A DNA stretch of 64,000 nt, from the NCBI GenBank assembly GCA_903772945.1, contig CAICTM010000023.1, positions 62,001-126,000 of the forward strand, written 5' to 3'. The position numbers and the translations under genes were made by a program. Positions within the stretch are counted from its first letter, which is position 1. Every line of letters starts with the position of its first letter. The notes below the pieces were generated by a model. It had not been told where the DNA came from and made no database searches. It saw only the letters and a program-made list of their open reading frames with translations. This document shows positions 31,399 to 42,002 of this stretch, in pieces. Source of the stretch: Seminavis robusta (lineage: Eukaryota; Bacillariophyta; Bacillariophyceae; Naviculales; Naviculaceae).

Positions 31399-31421
31399 CT
31401 AGCTAGCTAGCTAGCTAGCTA
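31399..31421. repeat. (TAGC)n microsatellite
   Basis: Nearly six units of TAGC leading into the left arm of the 36-bp hairpin. The same tetramer runs recur through the window. Confidence 0.9.
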
Positions 31422-31542
31422 CCAACAGACCAATCTTCACAACCAAGAAGGCTAGCAAAGTTATTAGCATGTAGGTTACTCTCGGTTAATGGCTTGGCTT
31501 GTTAACCTTCTTGGTTGTCGAGATTGGTCTGTTGGTAGCTAG
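31417..31542. repeat. Inverted repeat, 36-bp arms, 54-nt loop
   Basis: Arms 31417-31452 and 31507-31542 are reverse complements except for two adjacent mismatches. Core TACCAACAGACCAATCT and CAACCAAGAAGG. Could be a small MITE or foldback element; no clear target duplication. Confidence 0.8.
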
Positions 31543-31660
31543 TAGCTGCAATCGAACGCAGTGTTGCTACCGAATTCGAAAAGCTTGCCGATTAGAGTTA
31601 GTGATTTGTGGGATTGGTTGAGATCGGCTGGCTCTAACGTTCTGATTGGTCCTACGCGAA

Positions 31661-31745
31661 ATCCATTTCCACGAAAGCTGCGGTACGGCGAATTGAGAAT
31701 GGGAAATCAATGGTTCGCCGTACCGCAGCTTTCGTGGAAATGGAT
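31661..31745. repeat. Perfect 32-bp inverted repeat with 21-nt loop
   Basis: Arms 31661-31692 and 31714-31745 are exact reverse complements; three G-T pairs would extend the stem inward. Core CACGAAAGCTGCGGTACGGC. Too perfect for chance. It could be a young foldback element, a transcribed hairpin, or a cruciform site. Confidence 0.85.
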
Positions 31746-32631
31746 GGAAAGCAAGCCGATTTTAACAGTTAAATAGATTTCACGAACGAAGGGAGGAATA
31801 AAGAGGTATAAATAGCTGGTTAGGACCCCGCCTCAGGAGTCAGGTATCCAGGACTCGTCCTTTTAAGAAGTTGAATACCAATGGGATACGAGACGTCACG
31901 CTTTTTAATGGTACTACCGTAAAAGTACCTGGTACTGTTCTCAAGCGGACCTCTCGCTTGGGCGCTCGGGTAAAAAATTGGTGAAGGTCGACTTTGCCTT
32001 TCCAAAAATGGTGTTCTCGTTCTTTTTCTGTTCAGGTTCCAAGCGTGCACCTTGCATTTTGGATTCAATGCATGTCGGCAAAATCCCATTTCACATATGG
32101 ATGATGATGGATGTTGACGCTGTCAGAAGAATGAATCGAATCCCTTCAGAGGGGACTGGTCTACTGTATTTGGCTGGCTGGGCAGCCCAGCTAGCTAGAG
32201 CTACCGGCCCTCTGTACATGTACCGGTACCGATATGTAGCCAACAATGAAAGCCAACACGAACAAAATCGAGCCTCTGCCTAGCTAGTCTGTGCCAGGGT
32301 ACTCGTTATGGCCTGGGTGCACGGGCGCCGCCCTCTACGCTCCCCCAAAGCTCAGTGCCCTTGAACGGGAAGCAAGTCCCTGTTTGAGCATCTCATGACC
32401 GCCACAGTTGCCGAGACTTGTTGACAAAACGTGTCAATCCTCGTGTGATGTGCAGGCCTTCGTTCAAATCGAAAGTAGATATGCTCCGGGCAGTGGCTGA
32501 TGCGGTAGGATGAGGCAGTCAATAGAATGTTTCAATGCTGCTTTCCGATCTAGTAAAATGTTTCAATCCTGCATCTATTTGTAAATGCTCACCCCCGTTT
32601 GCCATGCATTCATGTTGTGTCACCATGTCAG

Positions 32632-34770
32632 CTAGCAATAGACTAGTTTCAGCGGACTCTTTCGCCCAATCAATACTGGAGATGGTTGAGCTGTAAGAAG
32701 CGTACGATTCGTGAAGAAGTCACAATGAGGGTAGAGGGATGCAAACGGAATGATCTTGGATTTCACGCCCACCCCGCCGCCCCCACCGTTGGACTCTTTT
32801 CTGGCTTGATCCATCATCTCACAGAATGGTTCCCACTCAGCAGGTGAGATGTCCCGTTCCATTTCAAAATCAAAGGTAGGTCTCTCTTCGCAAAGGTAGC
32901 CATAATCTTTTCTATCGTTGGGTCGTACAGAATAGGGCCCCAAACGACGCTCTCGCATTCTCCTGCTCAACGTAAGTGCATTGCATTGTCTTTGCAACGA
33001 TGGTTGGTTATTGGCAGCGGCCTTATTTTCGACCCATCCCGTCACCCTGTAGTGCTGTGTAAATACATCTAGTGTGATAAAGACACCCCGCATCCCCATA
33101 TCCTCGCTGTTCTTCGACTTGAACACAACAACCAGGTTGGCTGAACGTCCCCCATCGTTGACTGACTGGATGTTGAAACTAAAGTGGTGTTCCGGCAACA
33201 CACCGTCATCCTCATCGGAAAAGGCTTGTGTCATGTTGTAGCTCATCAGCACTTCCCCCAGCAGGACTTTCACATTGAGCCTGGCTTCAAAGGCAACCCT
33301 CAAGCCACCACCATTAGTATTATTGGAACCAGACACACCATCGTCTGTGCCCTTGTAAGTATTGTCGAATCCTTGTTGTTTCCATTCGTCCGAGTTGGAA
33401 ATACTGTCCATGATGACATTATTATTGCGTCTGTTGTCGTGGCTGGTCGTCAGATGTGGCAGCGGCAACACTGGCTTGACACATGCATCTTCTACATCAC
33501 GGTTCCAGCGGTCAACGTCAATCCACGTCAAGCGAAAGCCTGTGCCTTCCAAAATGAAGAGCAGATATCCAGGATGATCCAAGATGGAGTCGCAGATTGA
33601 TGATTCATGGTTCGGCATGTGGTTCTCCCTTGCATTGTATGGAATTTGATGGACAGCCCACATGAGACTGCGCATGGTGTGACACTTGGCAGAAGCCTCC
33701 GAACATGCCAAGGTTTGAATATTGTTGCTGCTGCTATTCCCGGGCAAGGAGAAAATGACAACGTTTCCCTGTTGCTGATGTTGCTGTTGTTGTCGTCGTC
33801 CTGGATTTGGTCTCTTCCTGACAAACGCCACGCCTACTTTCCAATCACTCGATACGATGAAATCTGCCCGAGCGGATACCACCATGGACTGCACCAACAC
33901 TTCTCTTTGGAGTTTAGAAAAACAAAACAAAAAAGACAAGTGAGTCTCATTTCCACTGATGTGGGCATTCAAAGTACACGTACAAGGCATGCCTACAAGT
34001 ACGTTACCTACCTGGAGCCACGCTGGTCGCTTGGGAGAAGAGGAACCGTTTGCAAAAGTGGTGCCGTGGCGGGCAGTGTTCCCTGTCGGCTGTCCCCCAA
34101 GGAACGAATTCCTTTCAGGTTTGCAGGGCTGGGTATTCCTGGAAGAAGGAAGAAGAACAAATCACAACAATTTCAAAGAAAATGAAAAACATGTGTATTG
34201 AGTATAACATAATATATTTGATTGTAGACGTTCATGGTTGACTGACTCTCAGTCACAAAACTCACCATAGAATCTCAATGCAAGAGCAGGTGTGTCATTG
34301 TCGTCTGACGGTTGTTCTTGTCCACCAAAGGTCATGTCACTGAGAGCGACCGCATAGGCTCCATAGCGATCAATGGCGAGTATGGCATCACTGGGCGGTG
34401 TTCTTAGCTTTGAAAATGGCATCGACCGTTGCGCAAAGGACCGGTAACCTTTGCGCGGCTTACAATAATGATTGTTGTCGGCTTGTAAGGATTTGACAAT
34501 CATGGACGATGCTCTCCGTCCTCCAAGTTCGCGCTGGAAAAGGAGCTGGAGCACAGATACATGTACTGGTTGTGGCTGCTGTTGTTGTGGTGTTTTCTTG
34601 AGTGGCTCTTCCTGCAGATTGTCGACTGAGTCTCCTTGAAACCCCTCCAAGTCAATCTTGAACTCGTCGTCTTCTTTGCAAAAGTCCTTCAAGTACGCAA
34701 GTTTGGGTCTTGCAGTTGTCTTCTTCTTCTTCCGCCTTCGTCTCGTCGGTGGACGTCTATCGGGCGGCAT
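32632..34770 (-). CDS. 634-aa protein of unknown function
   Basis: Three exons, 34770-34266, 34138-34012 and 33904-32632. Introns of 127 and 107 bp have GTGAGT and GTAGGT donors; all phases close (FYG-IPSPAN and RGSR-EVLV). The N-terminus is basic (RRRRKKKK), followed by HVSVLQLLFQREL, an amphipathic helix that recalls the DDB1-binding H-box of DCAF substrate receptors such as DET1 and DCAF15. After that come beta-rich stretches (AILAIDRYGAYAVALSD, KVGVAFVRKR, FSFNIQSVNDGG). The C-terminus is GYLCEERPTFDFEMERD then LLTAQPSPVLIG. The DCAF idea is speculative. No other domain recognised. The gene is divergent from the METTL17-like gene, with 366 bp between. Confidence 0.7.
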
Positions 34771-35136
34771 GGCTGTGGACTGTCACTCTCTCTGGAACTC
34801 TCTCGCAAAGTTTTGCTTTCCCCAGCTGCTGTGGTTCAACTCTTTCTTCAGCAAGGACATTCACCTGTCAGAAGTACGGTACCCAGTTACGGTAGCTAGC
34901 TACAGTAGCGCTCCCTTCAAAATGGTTTGACTAGATCTATTCTTTGACGAGGAAGGTCAACAAACAAAGAAGTGGACAAGGCGACGGCTGAAGAGAAGTG
35001 TTGTCATTGTTTGAGATCAATTTATCCTTAGCTCTAATGAAGAATCTTCCATCCATCCATTCTCACTTTTTCCGACCTTTGGATCCTTCCACTTTCACTT
35101 TCATGGAAAGGCAAGGTTTGATGTCACCCTTTGGAG
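34771..35136. other. Divergent promoter region
   Basis: 366 bp shared by the 634-aa gene and the METTL17-like gene, which point apart. No specific element identified. Confidence 0.6.
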
Positions 35137-37167
35137 ATGAGATCTATAGCTGCCAGTAGCCGTTCATTGCTGCGTGGCATTGGATGTGCTGCTGCTAGTA
35201 GGAGGCCAACTGCATCAGCAGCAGCAGCATCGGGTCGCTTCAACTTGGATACCAATCAGGACCGCCCAACCTCCTTTTTCTGTTTCCATAGAACCTACGA
35301 AACAGCAACTTCTTCAAATCATGACAACAATGACGATGACAATGAGGATCATAAAACCGATCCCTACGAGATGGACGACATGGACGATGATTCCGACTAT
35401 GACGACGACGACGATGATGATTCCCATCAACCTTGGAAGACGCTACTAGAACTTCCTGCCCGCGCCGTATGGCGTGCGGCGGATCCTCATCCTCCCGACA
35501 CGGTCCGGGACGCTCAAGCCACCGTCTTGACCAAGGGAGCCGCCACGGCCAAACAGTTGCGACGAACGTTTACAGAAATTACGGTGGCGCATCGTGCCTT
35601 GGGCGAACGACGGGAACGAGAACGGCGACGAATGTTACATCGCACGGGCCATTATAGCAAGAGAGCCCAGCAACGCGATGACGAAGCACAACCCGTCTTG
35701 TACGGACGTCTCGAGACATTGGCATCACTGCGGAATCGATTGCATCCCAATTATGCCATTACCAAGCGAGTTCTGGAAGAAACCAAATCGTTATTACAAC
35801 TGTCAGACAATTCGCAACCCAGGAGAATTATTGACATGGGCATGGGAGTCGGATCGGCTTCGGCAGCCGCCATGGAAGTATTTCAGGACGATATCGAATG
35901 GATCCATGGCATTGATCCGTCACGGTGCATGAGAGAATGTGCCAAGGAATTTCTAGAAGAAATCATTCAGCAACAGCAACAACAAGCAAACAACAATACT
36001 ACTACGAGACTGACCTTGACGGGAAGCATTGCATCGGAAGCGTCCTCGGTTTCCACTTTTGATTTGGCACTCTTCACGTACACGGCAACCGAATTACCCC
36101 ATGTGGCATCCACACTGGCGGCGGCTGCCATTTTGTGGCAAAAACTCGCCCACAATGGACTCTTTGTCATGATTGAACCGGGAACACCGGATGGATTCAA
36201 TTCCACCCGTGCCGTTCGCAATATGCTGCTCGATTGTTGTCCACCACCCGAACGACAAGAAGTAGACGAGGATAGTGTCGAGGATGAGTGCCATATTATT
36301 GCACCCTGCACGCACAATGGAATATGTCCCATGGAACGGCTGCAGAACCGGCAGCCGAGTTCGACTCCCACACAGGCGGATGTTCCATTTGATGATAGTA
36401 AGGACAATGATGATGATGACGATAAGGACAGCGACGACGACGACGACCATGATGGTTGGAATTCCGAGTTTGAAAAACTCCTACAAGCACAACAACAACT
36501 ACTAGCGAACGATCCAGAGGATGTGCCCGACATCACAACGGGCAGAACCAACAACAACAATAATACGTACACGGTCGATCACACGGATTTGCTCGGTCGT
36601 AGGTTTTGCAGCTTTGTCCAAACCATGTCGTCGGGATCGCATTTGAATCGAGGCGAAAAGTTTTCGTACCTGGTGGCTCAGAAACGGGTCAAGGGCCAAA
36701 TGACTGTTGTCGAGAACAATGACAACAAGGAGCATTCTTCTTCCTTTGAGAATGAAAGGTTGCGAGATTTGTTAGCGACCGTCTACGAGAGCAACTATGA
36801 CCCAGAGAGCATTCCCGATACGGACGCAGTTGCCAAACGACAACAGGTGCAGAACCTATTTGAAGATGCGGAGGCTCTCAAAGCGAAATACTTGGATTCG
36901 GAGGAAGATGATCTTGGATTGGAACTACTGCAAGGGGACCGCAACCGAGCTTCACATGGGCGTATCATACAAGCACCGCTCAAGAAAAAGGGACATGTCT
37001 ATATTGACTATTGCGCAAATCCGGGAAGGTTAATGCGAACTCGGGTGTCCAAGGCCCTGGATTACAGTGTTGCACCAGGGCTTTTCACTGCCGCTAGGAA
37101 AAGCCGGTGGGGTGGTCTTTGGCCCGATGTTTCGAGCAGTAGTGAGGATGATTCCAGCAAACCTTAA
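35137..37167 (+). CDS. METTL17/Rsm22-type mitochondrial ribosome assembly methyltransferase-like protein
   Basis: Single exon, 676 aa from ATG 35137. The N-terminus (RSIAASSRSLLRGIGCAAASRR) is a typical mitochondrial presequence. A Rossmann methyltransferase core follows: motif I IIDMGMGVGSAS, a FDLALFTYTATELP segment, and LAHNGLFVMIEPGTPDGF. The Rsm22 signature comes next, CTHNGICPME with Cys residues in the spacing used for an iron-sulfur cluster in METTL17, then RRFCSFVQ and EKFSYLVAQKR. The family helps assemble the small mitoribosomal subunit. Three long acidic inserts (near 65-90, 405-430 and 565-590) make it larger than animal or yeast members (about 460-630 aa). Good confidence in family; methyltransferase activity is not certain for the family. 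Confidence 0.88.
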   Translation: MRSIAASSRSLLRGIGCAAASRRPTASAAAASGRFNLDTNQDRPTSFFCFHRTYETATSSNHDNNDDDNEDHKTDPYEMDDMDDDSDYDDDDDDDSHQPWKTLLELPARAVWRAADPHPPDTVRDAQATVLTKGAATAKQLRRTFTEITVAHRALGERRERERRRMLHRTGHYSKRAQQRDDEAQPVLYGRLETLASLRNRLHPNYAITKRVLEETKSLLQLSDNSQPRRIIDMGMGVGSASAAAMEVFQDDIEWIHGIDPSRCMRECAKEFLEEIIQQQQQQANNNTTTRLTLTGSIASEASSVSTFDLALFTYTATELPHVASTLAAAAILWQKLAHNGLFVMIEPGTPDGFNSTRAVRNMLLDCCPPPERQEVDEDSVEDECHIIAPCTHNGICPMERLQNRQPSSTPTQADVPFDDSKDNDDDDDKDSDDDDDHDGWNSEFEKLLQAQQQLLANDPEDVPDITTGRTNNNNNTYTVDHTDLLGRRFCSFVQTMSSGSHLNRGEKFSYLVAQKRVKGQMTVVENNDNKEHSSSFENERLRDLLATVYESNYDPESIPDTDAVAKRQQVQNLFEDAEALKAKYLDSEEDDLGLELLQGDRNRASHGRIIQAPLKKKGHVYIDYCANPGRLMRTRVSKALDYSVAPGLFTAARKSRWGGLWPDVSSSSEDDSSKP

Positions 37168-37211
37168 CCCAGACTGCATTAGCTGACAGTTTTTTATGGA
37201 GCTGGGCTAGT

Positions 37212-40200
37212 CTATCTGTTTTTCTTTAATGCTTCTGATACCCACCAATCCGGGGGATAGTGCTTGACAATTCCAAATATGGGGCGTTCAGTGTTGCCAG
37301 CCTGTTCCGGTTGCAACTCGTCTTCCGGAGATGGTTCGTCCGGAGATGGTTCGGGGTCGTTAAGGCTTCGCTTCCGCCGATGCATTCCTGGAAATGGAAC
37401 GTCAAACATCAGATTCCAGTGGTCCAAGTGCTTGTCAGTGTCAGTAAAGCCTACCAGATCCTGTCAGTTAGTTGTTTGGATAGTGTGCGTAGAGATCGTC
37501 ATTAGAGCCTTGAGATGAAAAAGTGCATAACAGTGGATAACTACAAAGGTACTTACTGGATCGAGATCGTCAATGTTGGCCGCTATGAAAGGGAATGGAT
37601 AAGTAAACAACTTGATGGACGGAAAATAAGCCACAATATCTTGATTGCAGCTGAAGTCGATCCTTTGGCTTGATCCCGTCGGCTTTTCAACATTAGATCA
37701 AAGTGAGAATCTTTGATTGACAGTTGCCAGGGAATTCCAACAACATTGCTCACCTCATAATTACTGCGGAAGCAACCCACAATGGCCTTGGTAGTAATCC
37801 GCAAAAAGCCAATGATAAAGAAGGCAACCATGGCCAAAATGACAGACCAATAGAACCATGTGACGATTGTCTCCTGAATGCCAGAATAGCAACAGAGAGA
37901 GGGACTACTGTTGTCAGACTTCCAAATCATGTCCAGTTGAACACTCGAATCAAACAAGTCCTCACCTGGTCTCTGCGAAGCAAAAAGGTCAGCAAGTAAT
38001 CAATCAGTCAAGTGTGAGACATATCGTATGCTCCATGGTGGGTTCCGTCCCCAGGTGATTCTTACTCTGTCATCCATTTCAAACCGTCTGGTTGAGCCAG
38101 GACCGAAGGCGGAAAGTTGAAGCCGTAGGTTTCAAGTTGGCCACTGAAACAGGTGCGGACTTATATGAGGAACACTTACTTGCAAACTGCCAGACCAAGC
38201 CGAACCAAACCAAGATGACATACCGGTAGCCTTGGTGGCAGAATCTTACAGGCTCCTCCTGTCCCACATTCACATCTATGCGTTTATCGTCGCTGAAACG
38301 GAGGGCGGAGGCATTACGCTGCGGAATAATCTTGGAGATAGTACCACCCTCAGGGTCACATAGATTGTCGTAAGGGAATTCGGCCCAGGCGTACGCAGAA
38401 GATATGATGAAGGCCACCAGAGCCCCAGTGAAAAAGTATTTCCGGCTGAATACTGCGAGCTTGTTGCCAAGCGACGGGGCCACACCCCAGATTCGCACTA
38501 GGCAAATCTAACATTGGGGTTTGTCGTGAAGCCAGTGTGAGTGAATAGAACTTTGAATCGACGTGCACCATTTGCCATACAAGTCCAGCTTACCTTGTCC
38601 ACATAATATTGTACCAACAAAATCGCAAACCCAAAGAAGAAAGATGCCGGGAACAGGGCACTGTAGAAGAAGCAGACAAACAGTACCTTTGTAAGGTCTG
38701 TGTATCTTTCTCCAAGGTTGTACCGAGTGCCAAGGAAGCAAAGGTTCATTTGCTCTAATTTCGAAGTGAGAACGGCATGGAAACGTGAACGAAAAAGACC
38801 TTGACAAGTTAAATCATACCTTGAGTTACCGCACGCGGCGCCAATATGTGCTTCTGGAGGTTCCCCGGGAAATCGGCGTATCTTCATTGTGAACGAAAAA
38901 GGCAGAATGAACCATCTGAAAGCAATAAGATAGAATGCAGTTCAATCACGGCAACATACCGAATGAATGGAGTGATAAAGAGTTCCGCCCAAAGGATGGC
39001 ACTGATACTGGGAAGCAGATCGTTCCGTCCAGTGCTAATGGAAGAGGTAAATGGTGTTATGAACTGTAGTACCATAGCTGAAAACAAGGCGGTTAGGACG
39101 CGTGCGATCTTTATCATATCATGATGCTTGTTGCTGCATACCTGTATTGAACCAACGAAACAGTGTAATCTTGAAGTAAAGAGATGATTGATAACCTCCT
39201 TCAGTTTGGTGTCTCTCGAACATCATCAACTGGGGATGCAGAGTGCTATCTATGTGAGTGGCATGCTGCCATCATGATGTGATGGTGGGCGGGACAACAA
39301 ATTTCTTGGACTTACCTGTTGCAATACAAAGGGAATGCCACCATTGAAAATCGCCCTGAAAGAAGTCACAGCAACGATGCAGCACTTGGATGAGAGGTTT
39401 GCTGCGGGGCACAACGACTACCTGGGCTTTGGGCAGACACTTACACCAAAGCAGCAGACATCCGAGGCCCCAGCTCTTGACGCGTTATATCTGCACAGTA
39501 ACCAGCAACAGCAATCAGTCCGATGGTCACGATAAAATTTGCAAAACTGGCCAGAACTCGGTACAGCTTCGAGTCACTAAGGTCCTGCCAACGAACTTCC
39601 GGGGAACTGAGGTTTGAGCCGCATGGTGATGACATAATGGTGCAGTGATTAGGCGCGACACACAATTTCCTTGACATACCTGCATTGGGTTCGGTTGGAT
39701 CTATCACTCTGAGTACTCTATCGCGAAAGATGGCGCTCGGAGGGATATTGTGCGTATTGTTCATGATAATGTCGACACGACTTGCAGAAAGCGCCTCGAG
39801 AGCTGACCGTTGCCCTTCTTCTGTTTCGAATGTAACGTAGACCTTAGAAAGCTCATATTCTTGGAGCTGAAGCTCCTTGATCTTTTCAGTGAGAGTGTCA
39901 ATGCGCTCTAGGCATGACTCCGCCTTTGCAAGCAAACCAAACATTCTCAAGGGCTTAAATAGCAAGAACTCCAGCACGCATCCTACGCACCCTTGCGGCT
40001 CCGCGTCTCTTTCTCGAATATGAACATCGACAGCCATCCGTAGCGCATCTTCATCGTCTAGATCTGTTCCTTTGGGCAACATTCGCCGTAACTGGTCCCT
40101 TTGTATTCGACGAAGCAAAAGGGTTCGCAGCATCTCTTCATTGTCGAGGTGAAGTGACACAAGTGTCACTTGCTTCTCTGCAAATTGTGCAAAGAAGTCT

Positions 40201-41602
40201 CGCCATTCGTCTGGGTCTAGAGCATCCGGTGGTGGATTCTTCACTGCAACAGAGTAATCTTTGGCTGTCAGTTTGTCTTCATCAAAACGGATCTCTCGGG
40301 TTGTTTGGTACATGGACATGCCGGTCAGGAAAAGAAAGAAGAAAACCCACGTGAACCAATTGACAGCCCCCAACATCAGTGTTACGTCACAATCATTCCT
40401 CATTGCCAACAAACTGCCATCATCCGCCTCGGCCAACCGGGATGCTGACTCTCCGGGGAAAAGCTCTCTTGTGCAATCCTCGCAGTATGCCCAGTAGGTA
40501 GAAGCACACTCTGCGCTTCCTTCCAGGCCCCAACGCCTCCCTCTGTCGTCACTATAGTTCACAGCATAGTGATATATGCTTGGCACGTTGCACAATGCTG
40601 CAACTAAAAACATGATCGAGATGGCACGCACTGATTGGAAATATAGATCAACCTTGTCGTACCGCAGAGGTTTGGTGAATAAAGCGTGACCGAAAGTAAG
40701 GCGTCTGCAAAAAGCAAAGTAAAGCAAACTGAAGTGCAAATCCCTTACCCCAATTCCAAATTCTTTTGTCCATTACACAATTTTAAAATTGACCAAAGAG
40801 ATTTGATGCCAAGCCAAGCAAAGCCACGTCAAGAGAAAAGACAGAAAGCAGAATCAATCAATATTTTCACAACCGACTCTTCACCAATAAGACAACTCTG
40901 TTACGTACCCACCAAGTGCTTTTGCTTTGTTTTCCACGGATTGTAGAGTTCAGTCTCTCCCTTTTCATTTGGCTCTGCTCGCCTCTTGGCTGGACCGACA
41001 AAATGACGAGGGAGTGTCACACGCTACCGGTACCCATCCGAATCGAATCGAATCAAACAAAGGAGAGCACAATGAGACCGTCAGAATCTGGAAGATAACC
41101 TGCTAGTACAGGTTTTCCTTTCTGGTTCTTACCTCGTAGTAAGCCCAAGAATAGGATAATGATGGAGCACCAGGAATGTCTTTACGAGGAAAGTACCAAG
41201 AACACTGTGAACGCCATTGCAGTTGGAGAAGCAGTGGCGGTAGCAGAGATCTCCACAACGTCAGGATCACAAATATTCAAACTTCCTCCGACAATTACAA
41301 AAACAGAAACTCACGTGCTGGAGATAAGTCTCCACAAACCACCGAGCCCAAGTCCTCTCTTTGCCCTCCTCCTCGTGCTCGAGGGATTCCATCAGTTGCT
41401 CGATCTCTGCATCCGTCAACCGAAACCCCCTCGCTGAATTCGATCTCTGTTGTTGCGAAGACCGATCCAATTGGCGAATCTCATCCATCGTGGCACCTTT
41501 TGTCGTCATCTTCTTGCTCTCTGGTCCCTCCTTGTACAACTTGTACAACGGTGTAGAAGGGTAAGATTGAAGATTCCGATTTCCTTGTGTGGATGGATGC
41601 AT
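37212..41602 (-). CDS. CSC1/OSCA-like mechanosensitive-type cation channel, 16-exon paralog
   Basis: Sixteen exons: 41602-41315, 41204-41133, 41023-40905, 40704-39680, 39595-39445, 39355-39316, 39229-39142, 39077-38960, 38915-38830, 38754-38594, 38507-38224, 38143-38066, 37972-37966, 37873-37754, 37682-37557, 37460-37212; 1003 aa. All phases close. The cytosolic domain has KVYVTFETEEGQRSALEAL (RRM-like, as in CSC1/OSCA) and the pore region has LFVCFFYSALFPASFFFGFAILLVQYY. Exon 13 is only 7 nt; it codes for EDQ across junctions, matching EAQ in the neighbouring paralog. Exon 6 is 40 nt. C-terminal tail RPIFGIVKHYPPDWW is shared with the paralog. Start: ATG 41602; a later ATG at 41509 is possible. 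Ion selectivity unknown. Confidence 0.8.
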
Positions 41603-42002
41603 CGGCACGTACCACAATAATAATTTATACTGATCAGTAGACTCCAAGATAGTCGGATAACCATAAAGATGCGCATACTAGCTAGTACATGTAAGTCCCC
41701 ACCACAAAGTAGTGGTACTGTACGCCAACCGTTTTTTGTTGATCCCCCTTTGACCCCCGTCAGATACCATTGACTAGCTAGCTAGCTAGCAAAACTCCGA
41801 AAGAGCTTGCTCGATCGTGGAGCCCATTTGCGACCTCTAGCTACCAGCTACTAGCCAGAGCTTCCAATTGAAAAGTTAGCATCAAGATTGATGCAAGTTG
41901 CTTCAGAGTATACACTAGCATTAGCTTCCTATGGCCTTGATACCGATCAAAGTACCTGGTACCAGTTGTGTATTGGAGTCCAAGCCCCACCTAGCTAGCT
42001 AG
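41603..42002. other. Spacer between the two channel paralogs
   Basis: 400 bp between the 3' end of the upstream paralog and the start of the downstream one. GCTAGC runs at 41775-41790 and 41991-42005. Nothing else. Confidence 0.6.

Larger units (their letters stand above)
30851..32631. other. Gene-free region with strong palindromes
   Basis: About 1.8 kb between CAP copy 3 and the next gene. Contains the two hairpins listed separately (31417-31542 and 31661-31745), a TAGC microsatellite, and GTACATGTACCGGTACC-like palindromes near 32213. No protein gene is supported. Confidence 0.6.

Noticed and set aside
31339-31560. TAGC repeats as telomere-like sequence
   Set aside because: Unit does not resemble TTAGGG-type repeats and genes lie on both sides.
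35131-35136. Longer start for the METTL17-like protein
   Set aside because: The extra two codons begin with TTG; the ATG at 35137 is the better start and heads a mitochondrial presequence.
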